Positions 16,788-25,008 of a DNA stretch of 64,000 bases are shown piece after piece; positions within the stretch are counted from its first letter, which is position 1, and each line of letters opens with the position of its first letter. The position numbers and the translations under genes are program-made. Location: contig NZ_BOVK01000006.1 of NCBI RefSeq assembly GCF_018403685.1, forward strand, positions 173,648 to 237,647, read 5' to 3'. This DNA is from Xylanibacillus composti (lineage in GTDB: Bacteria; Bacillota; Bacilli; Paenibacillales; K13). Under the pieces are notes generated by a model. That model saw only the letters and a list, made by a program, of their open reading frames with translations, was not told the DNA's origin and ran no database searches.

Positions 16788-17631
16788 GCGGGAAGACTTG
16801 CCGGAGGACAGACACAAGGACCCCGGATCATCCAATGGATTGGCAAGCTGGCAAACGGTCAAATGGTCTGGACAGGCACATGCTTCCGCGGTGGAAATTA
16901 TCGCCGAAGAGAAGGCGCTGACTCTGTATGTGAACGAGGAAGAATTTGCTACAGTGCTCTGCAGCCCGCTGGCTTTGGAGCCCTTGGTATACGGGTTTCT
17001 GGCTTCGGAAGGGGTTATCCGCACTGCCGGAGAAGTCAAACAGGTTCGCATCGATCCCGGGCGGGGAACGGCGCACATCTCGCTGCACGCTCCGCTTTCG
17101 CCGGACAAAAGAGCTACAAGCAAGCGCTTCGTCGGTTCTTGCTGCGGCAAAAGCCGGGAATTTTACTTCCAGCACGATGTCAGGACAGCCAAGACGTTCA
17201 CCCGTCAGCTGAATCTATCCGCCGCGGCCTGCTACCGCCTGATGGAATGGCTGGAAGCGAATTCGAGCGGATTTGCGATGACAGGCGGTTTGCATAATGC
17301 CGGTCTGTGCACAGTGGAAAAGGGGTTGTTTGTGCACAGCGACATCGGCCGTCATAATGCGCTGGATAAAGTATTCGGAACTTGTCTGATGGAACAAATT
17401 CCAGCGGGAGACAAGATAATCGCGTTCAGCGGAAGATTGTCTTCCGAAGTGATTTTGAAGGCAGCCAAAATTGGCGTCGGCGCCATTATTTCGAGATCTG
17501 CGCCAACGGATCTGGCCCTGCGGCTGGCGAAAGATTTGGGCATGACTGCAGTCGGGTTCGCGCGCAGCGGACAGATGAATGCATACACGCACGGAGAACG
17601 CATTCAGGCAGATGTCGAGAGTAGGGAATAA
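16774..17631 (+). CDS. fdhD: Formate dehydrogenase accessory sulfurtransferase FdhD
   Basis: FdhD carries sulfur from a cysteine desulfurase to the molybdenum cofactor of formate-dehydrogenase-type enzymes. Its key feature is the cysteine loop SCCGKS (Cys123-Cys124), and conserved GGLHNAG, SDIGRHNALDKV and FSGRLSSE motifs follow. About 285 residues is normal. The start overlaps the oxidoreductase gene, so the two are coupled, and the partner is clearly the YdeP-type enzyme. ATG 16774 (GAGGAG 4 nt upstream) or ATG 16780 (10 nt) are both possible. Confidence 0.93.
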   Translation: MAMHKREDLPEDRHKDPGSSNGLASWQTVKWSGQAHASAVEIIAEEKALTLYVNEEEFATVLCSPLALEPLVYGFLASEGVIRTAGEVKQVRIDPGRGTAHISLHAPLSPDKRATSKRFVGSCCGKSREFYFQHDVRTAKTFTRQLNLSAAACYRLMEWLEANSSGFAMTGGLHNAGLCTVEKGLFVHSDIGRHNALDKVFGTCLMEQIPAGDKIIAFSGRLSSEVILKAAKIGVGAIISRSAPTDLALRLAKDLGMTAVGFARSGQMNAYTHGERIQADVESRE

Positions 17632-17713
17632 GGGAAGCGGGCAACGAAGGCTTGCACAGGTGTACGGGTATGCCATGCAAGGTTCATTTGAAACGGAGGG
17701 AGAAGGAGAAGCC

Positions 17714-18265
17714 ATGCTGGAGAATGAAGCGAAGCGCAAAGGTATGACATTGACGTATACCGGTAACGGGAAGGGAAAGACAACTGCTGCAGTCGGAATC
17801 GCAGTACGAGCTGCCGGCCGCGGCATGAAGGTGCGCATGATTCAATTTATCAAATCGCCGGAACGCACTTACGGAGAGAAGCTGGCACTGGCCAAGCTGG
17901 GGATCGAAGTGCTGCCGATGGGGGTTGGATTTACCTGGCTGAAAACACCGGAGGAGCATCGACAAGCTCTGCAAAGTGCTTGGGCGGAAGCGAAACAGAC
18001 CGCGATGAGCGGGGAGTATGATGTGGTGATCTGGGACGAGATCCACAACGCGCTTGCCATTGACCGGTTCCCGATAGATGATGTGCTTTCTCTGGAAGAG
18101 GTGCTGCAGACGATAAGAAATCGTCCGTCGCACGTGCATCTCGTTCTGACAGGGCGCCAAGCGCATGAGGACGTGAAGGCAGCTTCTGACTTGGTTTCGG
18201 TCATTGAACCAGAGAAGCATTATTATGAGGAAGGCGTTCAGGCTATTCGGGGGTTGGAATTTTAG
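17714..18265 (+). CDS. cobO: Corrinoid adenosyltransferase (CobO/BtuR family)
   Basis: The enzyme attaches the 5'-deoxyadenosyl group of ATP to the Co(I) corrinoid. P-loop TGNGKGKTTAAVG lies at residues 14-26, and the VIWDEIHNAL Walker-B-like motif near residue 105. At 183 residues it fits the CobO/BtuR (CobA) type. ATG 17714 follows GAAGGAG by 5 nt. It is the first of three corrinoid genes before the riboswitch (cobO, cobQ, cobT). The 80 nt after fdhD show no terminator, so it may share transcription with ydeP-fdhD. Confidence 0.92.
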   Translation: MLENEAKRKGMTLTYTGNGKGKTTAAVGIAVRAAGRGMKVRMIQFIKSPERTYGEKLALAKLGIEVLPMGVGFTWLKTPEEHRQALQSAWAEAKQTAMSGEYDVVIWDEIHNALAIDRFPIDDVLSLEEVLQTIRNRPSHVHLVLTGRQAHEDVKAASDLVSVIEPEKHYYEEGVQAIRGLEF

Positions 18266-18281
18266 AGGGGATGAAACGTTC

Positions 18282-19823
18282 ATGAAGGGGAACAGCGGAA
18301 AGCGCATGGCGCTGCCGATCATGATTCAGGGCACGCATTCTGATGCAGGGAAGAGTGTGCTGGTAGCTGGATTGTGCCGAGTCTTTGCGAGAAGAGGGGT
18401 GCGTACGGCGCCATTCAAGTCCCAGAACATGGCATTGAATTCATATATTACGGCAGACGGGAAGGAAATTGGCCGTGCGCAGGGCGTGCAGGCTGAAGCG
18501 GCAGGGATCGAGGCGACCACGGATATGAACCCGATTCTAATTAAGCCAAGCGGCAGCATGCAATCGCAGATCGTCGTCCATGGCCGACCGCTGGCCAACA
18601 TGCGTGCAGGCGAATACCGCGAACAGTTTTTCGAGGAAGGGCTGCGCATCGTGACAGAAGCTTATGAGAGACTGGCCTCACAGTTCGAGCGCATCGTGAT
18701 AGAGGGAGCAGGCTCGCCGGCCGAGATCAACTTGAATGACCGTGAACTTGTCAACATGCGAATCGCAAGAATGGCTCGGGCTCCTGTTCTGCTCGTCGGA
18801 GATATTGACCGCGGCGGTGTGTTTGCGAGTTTGGTCGGTACGCTTCAGCTGCTGGAGCCGGAGGACAGGGAGCGGATAGCCGGCTTTATCATCAATAAAT
18901 TTCGGGGGGACCTTCGGCTGCTGGAGCCGGGTTTGGAATGGCTGGAGCACTATACCGGCAAGCCGGTGCTTGGCGTGGTTCCATATGTCGAAGGACTTCA
19001 TATTGAGTCAGAGGATTCCATGGCGCTTGCGCAATACAGCCGATCGCCGAATTTCGATAAACCCATACAAATAGCGGTCATTCGCTTGCCTTCTATTTCA
19101 AACTTTACGGACTTGGACCCGCTGATGGAAGAGCCGGATTGCCATGTTCGGCTCGTTGAGACGGCGTCCCAGCTTGGCGATCCGGATGCCATTGTGTTGC
19201 CGGGTAGCAAGAATACGCTTGGCGACTTGCGGTTTTTGCAGGAGTCCGGCCTGTTTGCCGCGGTGGAACGCAGCAGGGCAATACAGGAACCGTGGATTGT
19301 CGGTATTTGCGGAGGGTTCCAAATGATGGGCCGGTCTGTGCAGGATGAGGAGCGGGTCGAATCGCCGGAGGGGAGCCGGATAGGCTTCGGCTGGTTCCCC
19401 ATGGATACAGTATGGCGGCGGGAGAAAGTTACCGTACGCGTGGAGGGTGCCGCACAGTTCGCCCGAGAGAAATATGTCATCCATGGGTATGAGATTCATC
19501 ACGGCTGGACGCACTATGAGCAAGGGCAGCCCTTCTCTGTCTTGACTAGAATGGGTTCATCGGAAGAGGTTCGGGACGGCATGCTGGACGAGCACCGTAA
19601 ACTTATGGGCACTTATGTCCATGGCGTGTTTCATAATGATGCGTTTCGCGCGGCTTGGCTTAACGGCATCCGGGCAAGGAAAGGATTGGCGCCGCTAAAG
19701 GATCGGCCGAATTCGGAGCTTCTCCGGGAAGAAGCCTATGATCGGCTTGCCGATGTGCTGGAGCAGCAATTGGACATGGAAAGAATAGAACGAATTTTAA
19801 CGGATGCGGCCTCAAATGGATAA
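18282..19823 (+). CDS. cobQ: Cobyric acid synthase
   Basis: A 513-residue ATP- and glutamine-dependent amidase that amidates four side chains of adenosylcobyrinic acid a,c-diamide. The N-terminal synthetase domain has MIQGTHSDAGKSVLVAG and PFKSQNMALNS; the C-terminal class-I glutamine amidotransferase domain has the nucleophile Cys in WIVGICGGFQMMG and the catalytic His-x-x-x within YVHGVFHND. ATG 18282 follows GAGGGG by 11 nt; ATG 18306 is an alternative. Its presence without ring-synthesis genes in the window suggests that either upstream genes are elsewhere or imported incomplete corrinoids are finished here. Confidence 0.95.
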   Translation: MKGNSGKRMALPIMIQGTHSDAGKSVLVAGLCRVFARRGVRTAPFKSQNMALNSYITADGKEIGRAQGVQAEAAGIEATTDMNPILIKPSGSMQSQIVVHGRPLANMRAGEYREQFFEEGLRIVTEAYERLASQFERIVIEGAGSPAEINLNDRELVNMRIARMARAPVLLVGDIDRGGVFASLVGTLQLLEPEDRERIAGFIINKFRGDLRLLEPGLEWLEHYTGKPVLGVVPYVEGLHIESEDSMALAQYSRSPNFDKPIQIAVIRLPSISNFTDLDPLMEEPDCHVRLVETASQLGDPDAIVLPGSKNTLGDLRFLQESGLFAAVERSRAIQEPWIVGICGGFQMMGRSVQDEERVESPEGSRIGFGWFPMDTVWRREKVTVRVEGAAQFAREKYVIHGYEIHHGWTHYEQGQPFSVLTRMGSSEEVRDGMLDEHRKLMGTYVHGVFHNDAFRAAWLNGIRARKGLAPLKDRPNSELLREEAYDRLADVLEQQLDMERIERILTDAASNG

Positions 19824-19850
19824 ATTGGGTGTAAGGAGAGTTGAACGTAT

Positions 19851-20927
19851 ATGGAGCATGCAAGTATGTCATTGGAGCAGATTTGTGCGAAGATCGGCGA
19901 TCTCGATCAGGCCAGCGGCGAGTTGGCCAAGCAAAGGCTGGAGCGATTGACGAAGCCCCCCGGCAGTTTGGGACGATTGGAAACGCTCGTTATTCAACTG
20001 GCTGAAATAACCGGTCAGCCCTTGCCGCGAATTTTCCCGCCCGGCATTGCCGTGTTTGCGGGAGACCACGGGATTGTGGCAGAAGGCGTATCTGCATTTC
20101 CTCAAGAAGTGACGGGCCAGATGGTTCGCAATTTCGCGGCGGGCGGGGCAGCGATCAATGTGTTTGCCCGGCAAATCGGCGCCAAGCTGGACATTACGGA
20201 TGTCGGCACAGCGGCGGACCTGTCGGAGGTTGAGGGGGTAAGGCAGCGCAAGGTTCGCGAAGGGACAGGCAATTTCGCGCGTGAGGATGCCATGAGCCGC
20301 CAAGAGGCGGTGGAGGCCATTGCGGCAGGAATAGAAAGTGCAGCCCGGCTAATCGAAGAGGGAGCCGAATGCATCATACCCGGGGAGATGGGGATCGGCA
20401 ATACGACGAGCAGCACTGCCATAGCGGCGGTCATCACTGGTCGTTCGACGGAGGAGCTGACCGGAGCAGGAACGGGGCTAAATCCTGATGCGAGAAAGCG
20501 CAAGGCTGCGCTGATCCAGCGAGCGCTCGAGGCCCGAAAACCCGACCCCGCCGATGCGCTTGATATCATCAGCAAGATTGGCGGGCTGGAGATCGCCGCG
20601 ATGACTGGCGCGATCCTGGCGGCAGCGGCCCGCCGCAAACCTGTTCTGCTGGACGGGTTTATATGCGGGGTTGCTGCGGTACTGGCTGTCAAGCTGGCAA
20701 GCGGTGTACGCGGCTATCTCATAGCCGGTCACCGGTCGCAGGAACCAGGGCATGAAGCGGTGCTGGAATGGCTTGGGCTGGAGCCGCTGCTTGATTTGCA
20801 GCTAAGGCTGGGAGAAGGAAGCGGCGCGGCGGTTGCTTATCCGCTGTTGGAATCGGCTGTGCGCATGCTGGCGGAGATGGCGACCTTCGAGAGCGCCGGT
20901 ATTTCCGGTGCGAGTTCTCCCTCCTGA
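19851..20927 (+). CDS. cobT: Nicotinate-nucleotide:dimethylbenzimidazole phosphoribosyltransferase
   Basis: CobT activates the lower-ligand base by transferring phosphoribose from nicotinate mononucleotide. Motifs include LTKPPGSLGRLE near residue 30, GDHGIVAEGVSAFP, GEMGIGNTTSS and the catalytic Glu in LRLGEGSGA near the C-terminus. The 358 residues are standard. AAGGAG is 12 nt before ATG 19851; ATG 19866 with GGAG 9 nt upstream is an alternative. It is the last gene before the riboswitch, whose -35 box starts 9 nt after its stop. Confidence 0.94.
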   Translation: MEHASMSLEQICAKIGDLDQASGELAKQRLERLTKPPGSLGRLETLVIQLAEITGQPLPRIFPPGIAVFAGDHGIVAEGVSAFPQEVTGQMVRNFAAGGAAINVFARQIGAKLDITDVGTAADLSEVEGVRQRKVREGTGNFAREDAMSRQEAVEAIAAGIESAARLIEEGAECIIPGEMGIGNTTSSTAIAAVITGRSTEELTGAGTGLNPDARKRKAALIQRALEARKPDPADALDIISKIGGLEIAAMTGAILAAAARRKPVLLDGFICGVAAVLAVKLASGVRGYLIAGHRSQEPGHEAVLEWLGLEPLLDLQLRLGEGSGAAVAYPLLESAVRMLAEMATFESAGISGASSPS

Positions 20928-20935
20928 TTCTGCTA

Positions 20936-20964
20936 TTTACATCTAGGAAGGGATTGCCTATAAT
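20936..20964 (+). promoter_or_regulatory. Sigma-A promoter of the cobalamin transport/salvage operon
   Basis: TTTACA (20936-20941), exactly 17 nt, then TATAAT (20959-20964). The -10 is flanked by a short inverted repeat GCCT/AGGC. Transcription would start near 20971, just upstream of the riboswitch aptamer. Confidence 0.75.
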
Positions 20965-20990
20965 AAGGCATGCACAAAAAACGAATATTT

Positions 20991-21165
20991 GACAAGCATG
21001 GTTCTCTGAATGTAAAGGTTCAGAGTGAAAAGGGAAGCCGGTGCAAATCCGGCACGGTCCCGCCACTGTAAGCGTGGAGCAGCATCCGGCAATCCACTGT
21101 ACGTATGTATGGGAAGGGAGATGTCCAGCGAAGAAGCGCGAAGTCAGTAGACCTGCCTGCTTGTC
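20991..21165 (+). promoter_or_regulatory. Cobalamin (B12) riboswitch aptamer
   Basis: The conserved B12-box core GGTGCAAATCC...CGGTCCCGCCACTGT is at about 21040-21069 and the 3' element GTAGACCTGCC at about 21147-21157. A closing stem P1 is perfect over 8 bp: GACAAGCA (20991-20998) with TGCTTGTC (21158-21165). It lies between its own promoter and the btuF gene, followed by an intrinsic terminator, the usual arrangement in which bound adenosylcobalamin reduces transport and salvage gene expression. Confidence 0.93.
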
Positions 21166-21307
21166 TTAGATAAGCGGCCTTCGAGGAGAGGCGCTTCTCA
21201 ATTTCGAAATGATGTGGACAAGCTTCGAGCCTACAAGGTTCGATCAAACGGATGAAATCGGCCGTTCCTGCTCTGAGCTTGTCTGCAGTTATCGTAATTG
21301 TCGAGCG

Positions 21308-21337
21308 ACGCCTTTCCAGCCTGGATAGGCGTTTTTT
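21308..21337 (+). terminator. Riboswitch-controlled intrinsic terminator
   Basis: ACGCCT-T-TCCA pairs with TGGA-T-AGGCGT around a 3-nt loop (one T-T mismatch) and is followed by TTTTT. It lies 143 nt after the aptamer and 32 nt before the btuF start, so it can serve as the expression platform by premature termination. Confidence 0.85.
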
Positions 21338-21368
21338 GTGTGGAAATTTCGGCAAAGGGTGGATGGAC

Positions 21369-22385
21369 ATGAAGAGGCATTGGACAAAATGGGGAGTTAG
21401 TGTGCTTCTACTCATGCTGGCCGTCGGACTGATGGCTGGCTGCGGCGCAAACGAAAGCAATGAGGGCAATGGTTCGAACGAAGCCACTGTGATTGAACCT
21501 CCGGCTGGTATAGAGAGCGCCTCTGGAAGCGAGGAGAACGAAGCCGCGTTTCCTGCGGTGCTTGTAGACGGCAGCGGTGAAGAAATTACGATCGAGGAAG
21601 AACCGCAAACGATTGTGTCCCTGCTTTCAAGCAATACCGAGATCGCGTTCGCGCTCGGCCTTGGGGACAAGATTATCGGAGTATCCAATTTCTGTAATTA
21701 TCCGGCAGCGGCCCAAGAGAAGGAAAAACTAGGCGGCCAGGCCATGAATGTGGAGCGAATCATCGAGCTGCAGCCAGACATGGCGCTGGTATCGCAATAT
21801 CATTTCAAGACACATGCCGACGTATTGAATACGTTCCGGCAAGCAGGCATTGATGTTGTTGTAGCCGGTGAAGCGAAATCCTTCGAGGATGCCTATGAGA
21901 CTATGCGCATGTTCGGCAAGGCAACTGGCACGTTGGACAAGGCAGAAGCGATTATCGCGGACATGCAGGAGCGATTGGCAGAGGTCAAGTCGAAGGCGGA
22001 AGCCGTGGAAACACCGAAGCGCGTTTGGATTGAGGTATCGCCGGCGCCGGACATTTTTACTACTGGCAAAGAGACGTTTATGCATGAGATGATCGAGGCC
22101 ATTAATGCGGCGAATGTGGCAGGCGATCAGACTGGCTGGGTGAAAATGACGGAAGAGGAGATCGTCTCCCTCATGCCGGATGTCATCATAACTACGTATG
22201 GATACTATGTAGAGAATCCGTCCGAAGGGGTATATGCCAGAGAGGGGTGGGCTGAGGTGCCGGCCGTCGCCAACCAGCAGGTGTACGATGTTGACAGCGA
22301 TACTGTGACACGACCCGGTCCGCGGCTAATAGACGGTGTTGAAGAGCTGGCGAGATTCGTCTACCCGGACATCTTCATACCGTGA
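21369..22385 (+). CDS. btuF: Cobalamin/corrinoid ABC transporter substrate-binding lipoprotein
   Basis: A 338-residue lipoprotein with a signal peptide ending LMAGC (Cys25), a low-complexity Asn/Gly/Glu linker, and a class-III (BtuF/FhuD-like) binding fold: RIV-like start PQTIVSLLSSNTEIAFALGLGDKIIGVS, a long connecting helix, and a C-terminal lobe with TRPGPRLIDGVEELA. It would capture corrinoids outside the membrane for BtuC and BtuD, encoded next. ATG 21369 gives proper spacing to AAAGGGTGG. It is the first gene after the riboswitch. Paralogous iron-siderophore binders look similar; context decides. Confidence 0.92.
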   Translation: MKRHWTKWGVSVLLLMLAVGLMAGCGANESNEGNGSNEATVIEPPAGIESASGSEENEAAFPAVLVDGSGEEITIEEEPQTIVSLLSSNTEIAFALGLGDKIIGVSNFCNYPAAAQEKEKLGGQAMNVERIIELQPDMALVSQYHFKTHADVLNTFRQAGIDVVVAGEAKSFEDAYETMRMFGKATGTLDKAEAIIADMQERLAEVKSKAEAVETPKRVWIEVSPAPDIFTTGKETFMHEMIEAINAANVAGDQTGWVKMTEEEIVSLMPDVIITTYGYYVENPSEGVYAREGWAEVPAVANQQVYDVDSDTVTRPGPRLIDGVEELARFVYPDIFIP

Positions 22386-22396
22386 GGAATTCGGCA

Positions 22397-23443
22397 ATGA
22401 TGAAGAGAAAAGTATGGCTTTGGTATGCATTCGCAGGAGGGACCGCTATTGGCGCGTCCCTTCTTGGTCTGTTGGCAAGCAGCGTGACGGTTCCGGCCGA
22501 AACGGTTATGGCCATATTGGCCAAGCATGTGCTTCGCTGGACGTGGATGAGCGAGATCCCGGTTAGCCAAGAATTAATAATCTGGAATATTCGCGCACCG
22601 CGCGTTGTGCTAGGTTTGCTGATCGGCGCTTCCTTGTCCCTGGCCGGCGCTGCCTTTCAGGGACTGCTGCGCAACCCATTGGCGGATCCCTATATTATCG
22701 GCGTTTCATCGGGCGCTTCATTGGGTGCGGTATTGGTCTTGTTCTTTCAATTTACTTTATGGGGATTGGGCTCGTTCTCACTTCCCGTTATGGCGATCTT
22801 GGGCGGTTTCGTTGCCTTGGTGCTTGTTTTCGGCATGACTCATTTGTCCAGTCGCAATTTTGCAGTAGAAACCATAATTTTATCAGGCGTCATCATGACT
22901 TCCTTCATGAGTGCGATTGTGTCCTTGATTATCGCGCTGAGCCAGCGTGAGGACATGAGCCAAATTTTATATTGGCTTATGGGCAATGTAGGCATGCGAG
23001 GGTGGAGCTATGCGCAACTCCTGCTTCCCTTTTCCATAATCGGTGCGCTCTTGCTGCTTATGCATGTGCGGGAATTAAACGCCCTGGCCCTCGGCGAAGC
23101 GTCCGCGGAGCACTTGGGTGTCAGTGTCAGAAGAAAAAAAGTGATGATTCTGTTGGGCGCGTCGTTGCTGACAGGCGCTTCTGTCGCGGTATCCGGGGCA
23201 ATCGGCTTTGTCGGGCTGGTAATCCCCCACCTTGTACGTCTTGTAACAGGCCCCGATCATCGCCACGTGCTGCCCTTGTCCATGCTCATTGGGGGGGCCT
23301 ATCTGGTTCTGGCCGACTTGCTGGCACGAACCATAATAGCGCCGAGAGAACTGCCTATCGGCGTAATCACGGCTTTGATTGGCGCTCCGGTCTTTGCATT
23401 TTTGTTAATTAGACAGCAGGCAGGAAGGAGGGGGCGAGGATGA
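22397..23443 (+). CDS. btuC: Corrinoid ABC transporter permease (FecCD family)
   Basis: About 348 residues with some ten membrane helices. FecCD landmarks are IRAPRVVLGLLIGASLSLAGAAFQ-type start (residues about 60-85), RNPLADPYIIGVSSGASLGA and the coupling-helix region with GFVGLVIPHLVRLVTGPDHR. GAGGA lies 8 nt before ATG 22397. The stop overlaps the start of the ATPase gene (ATGA). The homodimer forms the translocation channel for cobalamin or cobinamide. Confidence 0.93.
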   Translation: MMKRKVWLWYAFAGGTAIGASLLGLLASSVTVPAETVMAILAKHVLRWTWMSEIPVSQELIIWNIRAPRVVLGLLIGASLSLAGAAFQGLLRNPLADPYIIGVSSGASLGAVLVLFFQFTLWGLGSFSLPVMAILGGFVALVLVFGMTHLSSRNFAVETIILSGVIMTSFMSAIVSLIIALSQREDMSQILYWLMGNVGMRGWSYAQLLLPFSIIGALLLLMHVRELNALALGEASAEHLGVSVRRKKVMILLGASLLTGASVAVSGAIGFVGLVIPHLVRLVTGPDHRHVLPLSMLIGGAYLVLADLLARTIIAPRELPIGVITALIGAPVFAFLLIRQQAGRRGRG

Positions 23444-24903
23444 TTCGGCTTCAGCGTCTGAGCGGCGGCTACGACAAGGACCGACCGATTGTACAGGATA
23501 TATCGCTGCAAGTGGAGAAAGGCACGTTCTTCGCGCTCCTCGGGCCGAACGGCAGCGGGAAATCCACGCTGTTCAAGCTGATGACGGGCGTTTTGAAGGC
23601 GTCTGCCGGTGACATTGAGCTGAACGGCGCTCCGCTTCAGAGCTATTCCTCGGTAGAACGGGCAAGACTGATCGCTGTTCTGGCGCAGGAAGAGCAGGTT
23701 GCCTTCGATTTTACAGTAGAAGAGATCGTCATGCTGGGCCGGTATCCGCATCAAAAAGGGCTGTTGAAAACAGCAAGCCGCCAAGATATAGAAGCGGTGG
23801 AAGAAGCGATGCGCACAACGAATGTGCTGCATTACCGTTTTCGCTCTTTCCGTGAGCTGAGCGGCGGAGAGAAGCAGCGCGTGCTGCTAGCCAAGGCGTT
23901 GGCCCAGGAGCCGACCCTGCTTCTGCTGGACGAGCCGACGAATCATCTGGACGTGCGTCACACTTACGAAATGCTTGATTTGCTAAGAGAGAAGCAGCGC
24001 AGGGACAGCTTGACTGTTGTGGCTATTCTGCATGATTTGAACGTCGCGGCGCTTTACGCGGATCAGGTAGCGCTGCTGCGGGAAGGAAAAATTGTCGAGC
24101 AGGGGGATGTCAGCGTGCTGCGGGATGGCGCTTCCATCGGACGCGTGTACGGCGTTCGCGCTATTGCCCAATACCATCCGCTGATCCCCAAGCCTCAATG
24201 GTTCATGACGCCGAAGCCGGATGACAGGGAACCGAAGCGCGCTCCATTCCGAGAATCGTTCCGGCTGGAACAGAATGAACGGCTGATTCATATCGCGTTC
24301 GATCATCCGCTGCGCACGATTTCCAACGGGGTGAACGGCGAAGGACTGCAGTGGATTCGGCACTTTTGCAATTTTCATGTGGACAAGCATTACAGCTGCA
24401 AGGATCCGCTTGCAGATATTCGCCATTGGATGGAGGAGCTGGACATTCCCTTCGAGCAGGCCGTGGGCATGATGACGGCTGTGCACTTGAAGCATATGGC
24501 CGTCGTCGAAGACGAAGCGGGTCCTTACCAGGTAATGGCCGTAGTAACGGCAGGAGCCGGAAATGCGGTCGACATTTCGAGTGATCTCGCGCCTGAACCG
24601 TTCATCATTCCCGGCACCATCAATACGATGGTATTCGCAGATGCACATCTGACAGACGGCGCGCTGGTCAATGCGGCCTTGACTGTAACCGAGGCGAAAG
24701 TGAAAGCCCTGCACGATATGAATGTGCGCGATCCCCGCTCACAGTCGATGGCAACAGGGACCTCCACAGATAGTCTGCTGATAGCGGCTACACAGCTGGG
24801 CGAGCCTACTCCCTATGCAGGATCGGGAACGGTCATTGGCAAATTGCTTGGCCGCGCCGTTTACAGAGCTACGCGCATGGCGTTAGAGAAGACCAGGCGG
24901 TGA
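23440..24903 (+). CDS. BtuD ATPase fused to CbiZ adenosylcobinamide amidohydrolase
   Basis: Residues 1-250 are an ABC ATPase: Walker A GPNGSGKST, Q-loop in LAQEEQ, signature LSGGEKQR, Walker B LLLLDEPT and the HDLN switch. From about residue 285 a CbiZ domain follows (HPLRTISNGVNGEG, MMTAVHLKHM, VTAGAGNAVD, TDSLLIAA). CbiZ removes the aminopropanol tail from adenosylcobinamide or pseudo-cobamides to give cobyric acid, so imported corrinoids can be remodelled at the transporter. Cobyric acid then feeds CbiB downstream. The same fusion is known from Bacillus YvrA-type proteins. It overlaps btuC by 4 nt. Confidence 0.93.
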   Translation: MIRLQRLSGGYDKDRPIVQDISLQVEKGTFFALLGPNGSGKSTLFKLMTGVLKASAGDIELNGAPLQSYSSVERARLIAVLAQEEQVAFDFTVEEIVMLGRYPHQKGLLKTASRQDIEAVEEAMRTTNVLHYRFRSFRELSGGEKQRVLLAKALAQEPTLLLLDEPTNHLDVRHTYEMLDLLREKQRRDSLTVVAILHDLNVAALYADQVALLREGKIVEQGDVSVLRDGASIGRVYGVRAIAQYHPLIPKPQWFMTPKPDDREPKRAPFRESFRLEQNERLIHIAFDHPLRTISNGVNGEGLQWIRHFCNFHVDKHYSCKDPLADIRHWMEELDIPFEQAVGMMTAVHLKHMAVVEDEAGPYQVMAVVTAGAGNAVDISSDLAPEPFIIPGTINTMVFADAHLTDGALVNAALTVTEAKVKALHDMNVRDPRSQSMATGTSTDSLLIAATQLGEPTPYAGSGTVIGKLLGRAVYRATRMALEKTRR

Positions 24904-24980
24904 GCTTTTATACGATCACCCTGCTCGCAGCCGGGCTCGTGATCGTTACAAGCTGCTATGGCAGCTACTATACGCCATAA
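24900..24980 (+). CDS. Possible 26-residue membrane/lipoprotein-like micropeptide
   Basis: A GTG at 24900 overlaps the TGA of the btuD-cbiZ gene (GTGA) and opens a frame of 26 codons ending TAA at 24978-24980. The peptide is a single hydrophobic segment (LLAAGLVIV) followed by TSC and a short YGSYYTP tail; V-T-S-C fits a lipobox. There is no good ribosome site, so translation would depend on coupling. It could be chance. Confidence 0.25.
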   Translation: MSFYTITLLAAGLVIVTSCYGSYYTP

Positions 24981-25008
24981 GCAGACAATAGAGAAAGGAG
25001 CAGACAGC

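Noticed and set aside
15825..17150. Open frame of 441 codons on the minus strand
   Set aside because: It spans the ends of ydeP and fdhD antisense, with no recognisable domain and shadow-type composition.
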